From Polyangium jinanense (GTDB lineage Bacteria; Myxococcota; Polyangia; Polyangiales; Polyangiaceae), in NCBI RefSeq assembly GCF_028435365.1, contig NZ_JAGTJJ010000056.1, forward strand, positions 17,083-81,082: a stretch of DNA of 64,000 bases. Direction: 5' to 3'. How positions within the stretch are numbered: the first letter of the stretch is position 1; every line of letters begins with the position of its first letter. The notes under the pieces were generated by a model. It searched no databases, was not told the origin of the DNA, and saw only the letters and a list, made by a program, of their open reading frames with translations. Below, piece after piece: positions 17,577 through 25,163 of the stretch. Both the position numbers and the translations under genes were made by a program.

Positions 17577-18380
17577 TCATGTCGGCTCCTCGGGGATCTC
17601 GGGCGAGCCGGGCCAGGTGATGCCGACCTTTTGAAGCCTGTACTGGGCGCCATGCACGCGCTTCGGGTCGGGCGTGGGGAGAAGGAGCGTCTCGAGCTCG
17701 GCAGGCGTGAACTCCGTGGGGCCTTTCAGCCTCCGATCGACCACCGCGTCGATGACCGCGTGGGCGGGAGCGTCTTGCGGGCGGTCGTGGTACGTCACGA
17801 TCCACCCGGGGCGTGGATAATACGACTCACAAGACAGCGGCAAGAGCCGCCCGTCGTGGAGCAAGCCCCACGCGGCCAGCCGGCGGGCGCCGTTGGCCCG
17901 TCTCGGATCGTGTACGGCGAGGAGCGTGCCTCCGACGCGATCGCCGTGAAGCCAGAAGCCCACGCCCGCCCGCCTCTCCCCATGCTCGTCCCCCACGTAG
18001 AGCCAACCGACGGCCATCACGAACGCGGGCTCGAGCTCGGCGGGCAGCCCTGGCACGGCCCCGCGCACATCGTCCGGGCCGCCGGTCACCGCGTCGACCG
18101 AGAGGCCGAGCTGCTCGATCGGACCCCACCCGAGCTCGTACGCGAGACCGACGACGCCTGCCTCGTTCCACGCCACGACCTCGTAGTTTCCTTCTCCGTC
18201 GTCGTTGTAGATGGCGCCCCGCTTGGGGTCGCCCGTCCACTCCATGCCGTCGGAGGCTGGATACCAAAAGCGCGCGATCCGCTTGAGGTAGGTCTCGACG
18301 TACGCGCGCAGCGCGGCGCGGACGATGGCGTCTCGGTCGAAGACGAGGCGTCCGAAGTGGCGGGTGACCCGTTCGATCAT
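17577..18380 (-). CDS. Unknown cytoplasmic protein
   Basis: The product is 267 residues with no signal peptide and no membrane segment. It is rich in Trp, Gly and acidic residues ('FWYPASDGMEWTGDPKRG', 'AWNEAGVVGLAYELGWGPIE'), and has a plausible globular fold with a C-terminal tail ending in prolines. I do not recognise the family. It converges on the sigma factor and is followed upstream on the same strand by an HNH-motif lipoprotein. Confidence 0.7.
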   Translation of the reverse strand: MIERVTRHFGRLVFDRDAIVRAALRAYVETYLKRIARFWYPASDGMEWTGDPKRGAIYNDDGEGNYEVVAWNEAGVVGLAYELGWGPIEQLGLSVDAVTGGPDDVRGAVPGLPAELEPAFVMAVGWLYVGDEHGERRAGVGFWLHGDRVGGTLLAVHDPRRANGARRLAAWGLLHDGRLLPLSCESYYPRPGWIVTYHDRPQDAPAHAVIDAVVDRRLKGPTEFTPAELETLLLPTPDPKRVHGAQYRLQKVGITWPGSPEIPEEPT

Positions 18381-18445
18381 CGGCTTCGCCTAGACCCGGT
18401 TTGTCTCGGCGTCAACGGTCGCGCCGCCTGCGTCCGCCGGCCACG

Positions 18446-19420
18446 TCACGGCGTGTAGGGCGGAACGTTGTTGATCAGCGTCACCTCTTTGATCGGCGGG
18501 ACCTTGTTCTTGAGATGTTGGTTGAGCCTCCGCGAGATGACGGCCGCGTTCTTGTACGCGTTCGTGCCCCACGGGCAACCGCGCAGATCCTTCATGGGCA
18601 CCACGTGGTGCACCTCCGCGCGATCGGAGTCGTATCGAGGCGTCTTTTCATCATCCGGATCCAGGAGGACGAGGTTCTCCGTGCACATCGTCGGTTTGCA
18701 GTTCTCATCCTTGCAAGGCCACGTGAAGCCCGCGAGATCGGAGTGAATCTTGCCGCCGTGCGCCTTGCGGTTGACCTGGAGGATCCACTTCCGCTGGCTC
18801 ATGGTCATGCCGTCGGCGCCGACCTGGCCGCTCGAGCAGTTGAAGTCTTTCTCCGGCTTGATGGTCGTGACCTCGACCAAGTTCCGGTACGGACCACTCA
18901 CCTCCGTCGGGACGCTCTTGATCTCGATGAGCGACGTCTGTAGCGGCGCGGCCTGATGGTTGATCGTGATCTTGTTCGCGACATCCGAGCCGACCTGCAG
19001 CGTGTAGTCACCGTTGCCGACGGGCTGACACTTGTAGTCCTTGGCGTACGGCGCATTTCCCGACACCTCGCCGATCTTCACGGCATCGGCACACGCGTCC
19101 TCCCACTCCTGGTAGAAGCAGTCGAACGTATCGGCCACGGACATGTAGCAAGCGCTGCCGAACGCAGCGATGTACTTGCTGCGCAGCGCGACGTCCGTGC
19201 TCGGGTTTCCCACGAGCGGGATGCGGTAAAGCATGCACGGCTTGGGCATCGGCTCCGCACATTCGGTCGACGTGTCGGTCGGGGTATCGGCTGGAGTCGG
19301 GCACGAATCGACAGGCCCCGGATCGAGAGGCGACCCGCACGCCCCCGTCAGACCTGCCCCACCAAATCCCAACACCAGCACGCCCACCATTGCCCAGCGG
19401 CGTCTCCTCCGTGCTTGCAT
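18446..19420 (-). CDS. Secreted HNH-motif lipoprotein
   Basis: From the ATG at 19420 the product is 324 residues with a basic N-terminus, hydrophobic stretch and lipobox ('GGAGLTGAC'). It is Cys-rich. Near the C-terminus is an HNH nuclease-like motif: 'AEVHHVVPMKDLRGCPWGTNAYKNAAVISRRLNQHLKN'-type sequence, written here as HH (about residue 265), N and a later H, each in the right order and spacing. An exported HNH protein could be a secreted nuclease or the active part of an antibacterial toxin. No immunity gene is obvious. The start is uncertain; an ATG at 19390 is possible. Confidence 0.7.
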   Translation of the reverse strand: MQARRRRRWAMVGVLVLGFGGAGLTGACGSPLDPGPVDSCPTPADTPTDTSTECAEPMPKPCMLYRIPLVGNPSTDVALRSKYIAAFGSACYMSVADTFDCFYQEWEDACADAVKIGEVSGNAPYAKDYKCQPVGNGDYTLQVGSDVANKITINHQAAPLQTSLIEIKSVPTEVSGPYRNLVEVTTIKPEKDFNCSSGQVGADGMTMSQRKWILQVNRKAHGGKIHSDLAGFTWPCKDENCKPTMCTENLVLLDPDDEKTPRYDSDRAEVHHVVPMKDLRGCPWGTNAYKNAAVISRRLNQHLKNKVPPIKEVTLINNVPPYTP

Positions 19421-19559
19421 GGAGGACCGAATCGCACGTGGCTCGGCTGGCGGCAATGCCACACGAACCAGGGGGCTCACGATGCGCCCGGGAACCGAGC
19501 GTCCCATGACGGTGACCGGGGCGGCGGGATCCGGCGGGACCGCGGGAGCGATACACAAT

Positions 19560-19980
19560 CAGAGTTCACTTGCCGCCTCCGCCTCCGCTTTCCCCACCCC
19601 ACAGCGCCCCGAAACCGCTTTCCCTCCCGGCCACCGCCATCCCACACCGCCCCGAACTCGCTTTCCCCCTCGCCTCCACCCCTTCCCCGTCCCCGTGAAC
19701 CGCATTTCCTCGCCTCCCGCCTCCACTTCACGCCGCCGTGACTCGCCCGCGGCCCTCTCCCCTGCCCGATCCACCCCGCCGTGGATCGCCGATCCCACCC
19801 TCGGAACCCCGATCCACAGCGCCGTGGATCCCTTCCCCCCATCTCCCTTTGCCGCTTCACGGCGCCCCGAATCGCCGTACCGAGCCCGCCTTTCCGATCT
19901 CACCCCGCCGTGACCCCCGCTCCGGGCACACTTCCGCCGTTTTCGGCCTTTCCCCTGTCCGCCCAACTGCTATAGCGTCA
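19560..19980 (+). repeat. Degenerate C-rich repeat tract, no gene
   Basis: This stretch is strongly pyrimidine-biased and built from loose variants of short words such as CCGCCGTGGATC, CGCCCCGAA and CGCTTTCCC, repeated with variation. No frame shows the codon bias of neighbouring genes. It may be a decayed tandem repeat or a promoter-proximal low-complexity region upstream of the 20030 gene. Confidence 0.45.
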
Positions 19981-20029
19981 CCGCTTCGGTGGGTGGGGGC
20001 ACTTCACAAGACCAGATAAGGGAGGACCC

Positions 20030-20701
20030 ATGGGTGAGATCGTCCGGCGGGATGCCGCCGCGGGCAACATTCTCGGGGATGCGAAGGACACGCTGACGAA
20101 TGCGAGGGCGCGCGGTGGGCGGTGGCAGGAGCTCGCCGAACAGCGCCTCGGCGCCTCGCTCGCGCTCGTGGCCAATGTCGAGGCCAAGCACAAGGCCGCA
20201 GAGGAGGTGCACGCGCCGCTCGCCGCGCAGATCGACGCGCGCAACCTGTCGGCCGACGCCGCGCTCGGCAAGAACTACGATATCATCTGGAACGAGGTCG
20301 GCCGTCCCGCCTCCGACGCCGCCCTGTCCGTCCTCTTCCCCGACGGCACCGCCTATTACGCGGAAGGCGACACGGACGGCCAGCCGGACCGAATGGAGAT
20401 CCTGGTGGAGCTCCTGCAAGCGGGGATTCACCCGAAGCTTTCAAAAGCGACGGCCGCGAGCGCCGCGGCGGAGATCCAGGCGGAGGGCGAGGCCCTGCGC
20501 GTCGCCGTCGAAGCCGCCCGAAAGCCGGCCGCGCAGGTCAAGATCCTCGGCCGCGTGCGCACGGCGCTCGCCAAGGTCGTCCACGCGGATCTCGCCAATC
20601 TGAAGCGGCTCTACAAGATCGAGGGATATAGCGAGGTCGAGATCCATACCGTGATCCCCGACCGCCCGAGCAAGCCCAAGAAGTCCGGCCCCACCGAATA
20701 G
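20030..20701 (+). CDS. Unknown helical protein
   Basis: The product is 223 residues, almost entirely alpha-helical with coiled-coil character ('LGASLALVANVEAKHKAAEE' and the region around residues 135-190). A central 'VLFPDGTAYYAEGDTDGQPDRMEIL' segment breaks the helices. There is no signal peptide or membrane helix. GGAGG lies 5-6 bases before the ATG. No family is recognised; related proteins appear in Polyangiales as hypothetical. The structured repeat copies 2 and 3 follow immediately after the stop. Confidence 0.8.
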   Translation: MGEIVRRDAAAGNILGDAKDTLTNARARGGRWQELAEQRLGASLALVANVEAKHKAAEEVHAPLAAQIDARNLSADAALGKNYDIIWNEVGRPASDAALSVLFPDGTAYYAEGDTDGQPDRMEILVELLQAGIHPKLSKATAASAAAEIQAEGEALRVAVEAARKPAAQVKILGRVRTALAKVVHADLANLKRLYKIEGYSEVEIHTVIPDRPSKPKKSGPTE

Positions 20702-20815
20702 AAGCGCGCCGGGGCGCCGCCCCGGACCCCGCGGGGGCTATTCGCCCCTCGACCCGAACCAGCGCAAGCGCTGGACTCGTGGTGGAAGAACTGCGCGGTG
20801 CGCAGTTCTTCCAAC
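20702..20815. repeat. Structured intergenic repeat, copy 2
   Basis: This copy is nearly identical to 16583-16665 over its first 75 bases, then has its own terminal hairpin GGAAGAACTGCGC-GGT-GCGCAGTTCTTCC (20784-20812). Compared with copy 1 (GATGAA arm), both arms have changed together and pairing is kept. Confidence 0.8.
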
Positions 20816-20833
20816 GGGCCAGTGACAAGACCA

Positions 20834-20890
20834 AGGACGACGTTGCCCATCGAAATGGCAGCGCGGCTGTCTCGATTGGCAACGTCGTCT
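20834..20890. repeat. Central inverted repeat between copies 2 and 3
   Basis: GACGACGTTGCC (near 20838) pairs perfectly with GGCAACGTCGTC (near 20878). This places a 12-bp inverted repeat between two oppositely oriented structured repeats and makes one large compound palindrome. Confidence 0.65.
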
Positions 20891-20998
20891 GTTCGATGAA
20901 CTGCGCATCGCGCAGTTCATCGACCCTGGGTCCAGCGCTTGCGCTGGTCCGGGTCCAGGGGTGGACAACCCCTGGTGGGGCCTGGGGCAACGCCCCAG
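20891..20998. repeat. Structured intergenic repeat, copy 3 (inverted)
   Basis: This is the reverse complement of the copy 1 design: hairpin TCGATGAACTGCGC-ATC-GCGCAGTTCATCGA (20893-20923), then CCAGCGC-TT-GCGCTGG and diverged GC-rich stems ending in CTGGGGC-AAC-GCCCCAG. Confidence 0.8.
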
Positions 20999-21061
20999 CT
21001 CATCGCCCCCAGATGAGACCCATGCGCAGCGTCCTCGACGACGCCTGTGGAAGCAGCGTGC

Positions 21062-21577
21062 TCATCGAGGTCGTTGCGGATCTCGCTTGCAGATGTCGAG
21101 GAGCGACAAGGCGTCTTGGTTGGTCGGATCCAGCGCGAGGGCGCGGGCAAGGGTTTCCTCGGCGTCCACGTATCGGCGTTCTCCGAGGAGACTGTTTGCG
21201 AGTCTCACCTGCAGGGCCACCGACGTTGGCGCCGCCAGGACGGCTGTTTCGAGGAAGCGCAGGGGGTCCTTGATCTCGACCATGCCCTCGAGGGCCGACG
21301 CGATGGCCTCCAAGCGCCATGCGAGGGCACTGAGATTGACCTTACGCTCGACCTGCGCATGAAGCTCGTCTACGAACGCCTCGAAGAGAGTTCGGGTGTC
21401 CGCGCTGCGCACGCTGTCGTCGTATATCGTTGGTGATAGGGCTGCGGAGACTTTGCCTGCCAGAGCGTCCAGATCGCCCGGCTGGGTATCTGGATCGACA
21501 ATGCCTTTTTTGACGAGGCTCTCCCATCGACGTTCGGCGGTCCACGGCTTCTTGCCCACATGCGCATCTTGCCACAT
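21062..21577 (-). CDS. TPR-like protein
   Basis: The product is 171 residues. The C-terminal half carries tetratricopeptide-like helices: 'APTSVALQVRLANSLLGERRYVDAEETLARALALDPTNQDAL' is a recognisable TPR pair in order and spacing. The N-terminal half is acidic and helical, with no signal peptide. It lies downstream of the bS21-like gene on the same strand with a 49-base gap and may be co-transcribed. Its partner is unknown. Confidence 0.7.
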   Translation of the reverse strand: MWQDAHVGKKPWTAERRWESLVKKGIVDPDTQPGDLDALAGKVSAALSPTIYDDSVRSADTRTLFEAFVDELHAQVERKVNLSALAWRLEAIASALEGMVEIKDPLRFLETAVLAAPTSVALQVRLANSLLGERRYVDAEETLARALALDPTNQDALSLLDICKRDPQRPR

Positions 21578-21626
21578 GCTCGGTCCGCGGGACGGTCCGA
21601 TCAGCGAGCGAACCCGCGCCGTCGGC

Positions 21627-21944
21627 TCAGGCCCTTGTTCGGCGGCGGTTGGACGAAGCGCTCATCGCTGAGAGCGCAGCTCTCCTCGTGAACATCTCCT
21701 GATCTCGTCGAGCGCGCTCAAGCTCGTCCTCGGCCCGGGCAAGCCTCCAGCGCCAGCCCGAGAACCGGTTCACGAAGTAGCGTTTGTTTCGTCGCTTCTC
21801 GCTCGGCTTCGGTCCGTCCCGTCGCCGTTTGCGGAGTTCGCGGAGCGTGTCTCCACTGCACTTCCGCAGCTCACGAAGCGCTTCTTCCAGCTTTCCGTCC
21901 ACCACCAAGACATCGACTCGACACCGAACCGCATCCGTCGGCAT
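21627..21944 (-). CDS. bS21-like ribosomal protein paralogue with C-terminal extension
   Basis: The product is 105 residues. Residues ~8-56 resemble bacterial ribosomal protein S21: an N-terminal beta strand ('CRVDVLVVDGKLEEALREL'), a helix 'GDTLRELRKRR' and the diagnostic 'KPSEKRRNKR'. Ordinary bS21 is about 58-75 residues; this one adds some 45 residues, Arg/Glu/Trp-rich then Ser/Arg-rich. It may be a specialised or divergent S21 or an RNA-binding derivative. A sigma70-like promoter lies upstream. The assignment rests on pattern only. Confidence 0.6.
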   Translation of the reverse strand: MPTDAVRCRVDVLVVDGKLEEALRELRKCSGDTLRELRKRRRDGPKPSEKRRNKRYFVNRFSGWRWRLARAEDELERARRDQEMFTRRAALSAMSASSNRRRTRA

Positions 21945-21992
21945 GTCGCTCTCGAGCGCCTGCTCTTGGGCGAGGCGCGTCGGGCAAGGAAG

Positions 21993-22022
21993 AGTGTACC
22001 GTCGGCGATGAACGCCCTGCAA
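21993..22022 (-). promoter_or_regulatory. Sigma70-like promoter of the bS21-like gene
   Basis: On the minus strand, TTGCAG (22022-22017) and TACACT (21998-21993) are separated by 18 bases, about 50 bases before the start codon at 21944. Confidence 0.5.
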
Positions 22023-22054
22023 GCGAAATCGCGGCTTGGCGGGAACGAAAAACT

Positions 22055-23464
22055 TCAATGCGCGAGCAGCCACTGCGCGAGCGGCGCCCACGCGAGCGCG
22101 GGCGCATCCTCCGCGTAAAGCAGATCCGCATGGCCGAAGTCCTCGATCTCGCTCGAGGCCGGGAGGCGACGCACCACATGCGTGGTCACGTCCGTGGAGG
22201 CTACCAGCGTGGTCGTGTAAAGGCCGTGATCGCCAAAGCCGCCCGCGGCGCCGAGGTAGAAGAGCGGCACCGAGATGTCGGCGAGGTGATCCGCGAGCGG
22301 CAGGGTCCCGGTCCCGCACCACATGGCATCCCGGTCGGCGGTCTCCACCAGCGACTCGTGCGGCGGCGAATGCGCGAGCCAATCGCTGACGAGCGCCTCC
22401 GACGAATAGCGCAACGTGGTGGGAAACCCATTCTTGTACATGCCGGCCACCAGGTGATACAGGGGCTTGGGCTCATAAAGCAGGAACGTCGCCGACACGA
22501 ACCCGAGCATCGCCTCCCGGTTGGTGTAGCCCTCGAAGATCGGCGAATCGCCCCAGGGTGCGGAAGCCGCGAGCGCGCCCAGCGGCTGGGCGAACGTGCT
22601 GTTGTCGCTGTCCACGAACCCCTGCGCGACCCAATCATACTCGTCGGCCGCATTGGCGCAGGCGTAGAGCCTCAGCGACTCGTCCGCCGGGGAGAGCTTG
22701 CCATAGATGTCGATGGGCACGATGCCCTTTACCTGCCTCTGCGAAAGCGGCTTCTGGCTCTCCTCGGCCGCATACAGGTACGTGAGCTGCGCGCCGCTGC
22801 TGAACCCGCCCAGGAACAGGCGATCCTGGCCCCCGCCCGTCAAGGTGCGGATCGTGCGCGCGAAGGACAGCGCGAGGCCCGTATCCGAGACGGCCTGCGC
22901 CACCCCCATGCCGGCGAAATCCGAGAAATCGGTCCCCTCCGCGGGCGCCGTCGTCCACCGTCGATCGACGCCCCACACGTCGATCCCGCGCTTGGCCAGG
23001 TACACGGCCAGATCGCGATCGGGCTTCGCGGCAGGGCTGATCTGCGACGGCACGAAGTTCGTGGTGAAGGTCGCGAAATCGCCGTGCATGAGCAGAATGG
23101 CCCGCGACGTCGGATGCGGGACGTTCGGCGAATCCTCGCGCACGACCCGGTGCACGCGGATGCGCGCATTGGGCGTGTTCCCCACCTTCAGCAGGAAGCT
23201 GTAATGGTACACGTCGCCGACGATCTGCTGGCGCTCCACCGCGCCCACCAGCGTTGCCGACAGGGCCGCGGAAGCCTCGGCGGTGGCCTGCAAAACCTCG
23301 CTGTCGTCGGCCGGGGCCGTCTCCATCGTGCATCCGGCGGCGGCGGCGGCCAGAAGGCCCAGCACGACCGGCATCATGGCGAGGCGCTTCGCCCTTGTTC
23401 GCGCGTGCGAGGGGGCGAGGGTCGCGACACCGGACGGCACGACGAAAGCAATCTTCTTCATCAT
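22055..23464 (-). CDS. Alpha/beta hydrolase lipoprotein
   Basis: The product is about 469 residues, starting at the ATG-ATG pair preceded by AAGGAG. The long signal ends 'LLAAAAAGC', a lipobox. The hydrolase domain has the oxyanion strand 'ILLMHGDFATF', the nucleophile elbow 'GGFSSGAQLT' (G-x-S-x-G) and a C-terminal catalytic His in 'EDFGHADLL'. This order fits an extracellular or periplasmic esterase/lipase-like enzyme. It is transcribed alone, upstream of the bS21-like gene. The substrate is unknown. Confidence 0.82.
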   Translation of the reverse strand: MMKKIAFVVPSGVATLAPSHARTRAKRLAMMPVVLGLLAAAAAGCTMETAPADDSEVLQATAEASAALSATLVGAVERQQIVGDVYHYSFLLKVGNTPNARIRVHRVVREDSPNVPHPTSRAILLMHGDFATFTTNFVPSQISPAAKPDRDLAVYLAKRGIDVWGVDRRWTTAPAEGTDFSDFAGMGVAQAVSDTGLALSFARTIRTLTGGGQDRLFLGGFSSGAQLTYLYAAEESQKPLSQRQVKGIVPIDIYGKLSPADESLRLYACANAADEYDWVAQGFVDSDNSTFAQPLGALAASAPWGDSPIFEGYTNREAMLGFVSATFLLYEPKPLYHLVAGMYKNGFPTTLRYSSEALVSDWLAHSPPHESLVETADRDAMWCGTGTLPLADHLADISVPLFYLGAAGGFGDHGLYTTTLVASTDVTTHVVRRLPASSEIEDFGHADLLYAEDAPALAWAPLAQWLLAH

Positions 23465-23555
23465 CAATCTCCTTGGCCGATGCGCTCAGCACATTGCATG
23501 CCGCGCTCGTTCGGGGGCCAGGAGAGGGAATGGCGGGTCTATTGCGGGGGGCGGA

Positions 23556-23582
23556 TTGCGCAATGCTGCGCGAACTGCGCAA
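23556..23582. promoter_or_regulatory. TTGCGCA inverted repeat
   Basis: TTGCGCA, 13 bases, TGCGCAA, with a further GCGC core between them, 92-118 bases upstream of the alpha/beta hydrolase gene. Similar TTGCG/CGCAA words recur to about 23655. It is a candidate operator with no known regulator. Confidence 0.35.
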
Positions 23583-23824
23583 GCGTGCTCGATTTGTGCA
23601 TTGCGGCGCGTGTGGAGCGACCGCGTGCACGCTTGCTCAATGCGTCCACTGCATGATGTGGAACAGGACGCTTTGCGGCGATTTGAGCATCACGAAGTGC
23701 CCGACCGCGGAAATTTTTCCCATGGGTATACACAGGTTCGCGCCGAGCTCCACGCCGAGCCGGCGTGCTCGACGCCAGGCGGTACTCGTGGTCAGGAAGA
23801 GAGAATCGTCGTACGATCACCCCG

Positions 23825-25129
23825 GTGCTTGTGCTCCAACCGCCGCCCTCTCCGTGCGCACAGAAATGGCTCGCGTTCCTCGAGAGTATCAGACCCGACG
23901 ACGACGACATCTTGATTTCGCCGGTGGTCACGCTGGTGAACGGGTTGCGTGCGTGCCCGGACGGGCTCTCCGTGCTGCTGGGGGCGGCAGCCCAATATGC
24001 GCGCGGGCCTCACGCAAACGACGAGCGGCTGGCGACCGTGGTCGAAGCGCTGCGCGAGTGGGGCTCGGACGCCGACCGGATCGTCCCCGTGCTGGTCGAC
24101 TTGCTGGACCACACCGCGGTGCGCGCCTACGCCGCCGATGTACTGGGAACGATCGGCCCCGCGGCGTCGGCTGCCGTGCCCGCGCTCCGCCGGGCGGCCG
24201 TCGCGACCGACGGGACGCTCGCGGCCCGCGCGCTTTTGGCGCTGCAGGCGATCGATACCGCGCGCACAGCGCGTTACGTGCGCCTCCTCCTCCGACGCGC
24301 CAAGGACCGGCCTCCGCACGACACGGCGTCGCAGCTCGCGGCTGTCAAGGCCCTCGGGAACCTCGGCGCATGGCCGGACCGCGTCGTGCCGGTGCTCGCC
24401 ACGCACCTCGCACGGCACGATGTCCGCAGCGATATGATCTATGCCGTGCTCCACGCGCTCGAGCCGTTCGGCGCCGATGCCGCGCCCGCCGTGCCGGTGC
24501 TACTCGCATTGCTGCAACGTTGCAAGGCCGCCGAAGCGTACCCGTTCAGCGCCGTCGCTCGCGCCCTGGGCTGCATCGGTCAGGGCGCCGAGGCGGCGGT
24601 GCCGGCGCTGATCGAAGCCGTGACCGAAGCCGACGCTTTCACGGAGGCGGAAAAGCGCACCGAGGCCGCCATTTGGGCGCTGGGCAAGATCGGCGAACCG
24701 GCGGCCTTGCCGGTGCTCATGAAGACGATCCGGCAGCGCCAGAAGCGACGCGCCCCGTACGATTTCGTCTTCCCGATGGCCGTTCTGGCGCTCGGCGGCC
24801 TCGGCATTGGCTCGCGCGAGGTGGTCGCGGTGCTGCTCGACGAACTCGGCGATCGCCGAAATGGCCGCGCCCGCTGGCAGGCCGCGGAAGCGCTGGGCAA
24901 ACTCACCCCTCTCGGCCAGGCGACCCTCGGCGCGCTGATCGCCGCGCTCGACGACGTTGATCCCAACGTGCAGTGCGCAGCCGCGCTGGCGCTCCAGCAG
25001 CACGGAGCGGCGGCGGCGCTGCCTGCGCTGAGCCGCCTCGCCCACGGCGCGCGTGACGCCCACGTCCGCGCGTGCATGGCCGAGGTGGTGGCCGCGATGG
25101 AAATCAAGCAGCGGGGGCCATACCGCTGA
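23825..25129 (+). CDS. HEAT/PBS-lyase repeat protein
   Basis: From the GTG at 23825 the product is 434 residues (a GTG at 23765 would add 20). It is a solenoid of about nine HEAT-like repeats with the typical 'A-x-x-A-L-G-x-I/L-G' rhythm: 'AADVLGTIGPAASAAVPAL', 'AVKALGNLGAWPDRVVPVL', 'VARALGCIGQGAEAAVPAL', 'AIWALGKIGEPAALPVL', 'AAEALGKLTPLG'. Such proteins are scaffolds, or phycobilin-lyase relatives without the enzyme function. There is no signal peptide. It converges on the FG-GAP gene; its partner is unknown. Confidence 0.8.
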   Translation: MLVLQPPPSPCAQKWLAFLESIRPDDDDILISPVVTLVNGLRACPDGLSVLLGAAAQYARGPHANDERLATVVEALREWGSDADRIVPVLVDLLDHTAVRAYAADVLGTIGPAASAAVPALRRAAVATDGTLAARALLALQAIDTARTARYVRLLLRRAKDRPPHDTASQLAAVKALGNLGAWPDRVVPVLATHLARHDVRSDMIYAVLHALEPFGADAAPAVPVLLALLQRCKAAEAYPFSAVARALGCIGQGAEAAVPALIEAVTEADAFTEAEKRTEAAIWALGKIGEPAALPVLMKTIRQRQKRRAPYDFVFPMAVLALGGLGIGSREVVAVLLDELGDRRNGRARWQAAEALGKLTPLGQATLGALIAALDDVDPNVQCAAALALQQHGAAAALPALSRLAHGARDAHVRACMAEVVAAMEIKQRGPYR

Positions 25130-25163
25130 CCGCGTACACACGCGGCGCGCCGTGCTCGGCCGC

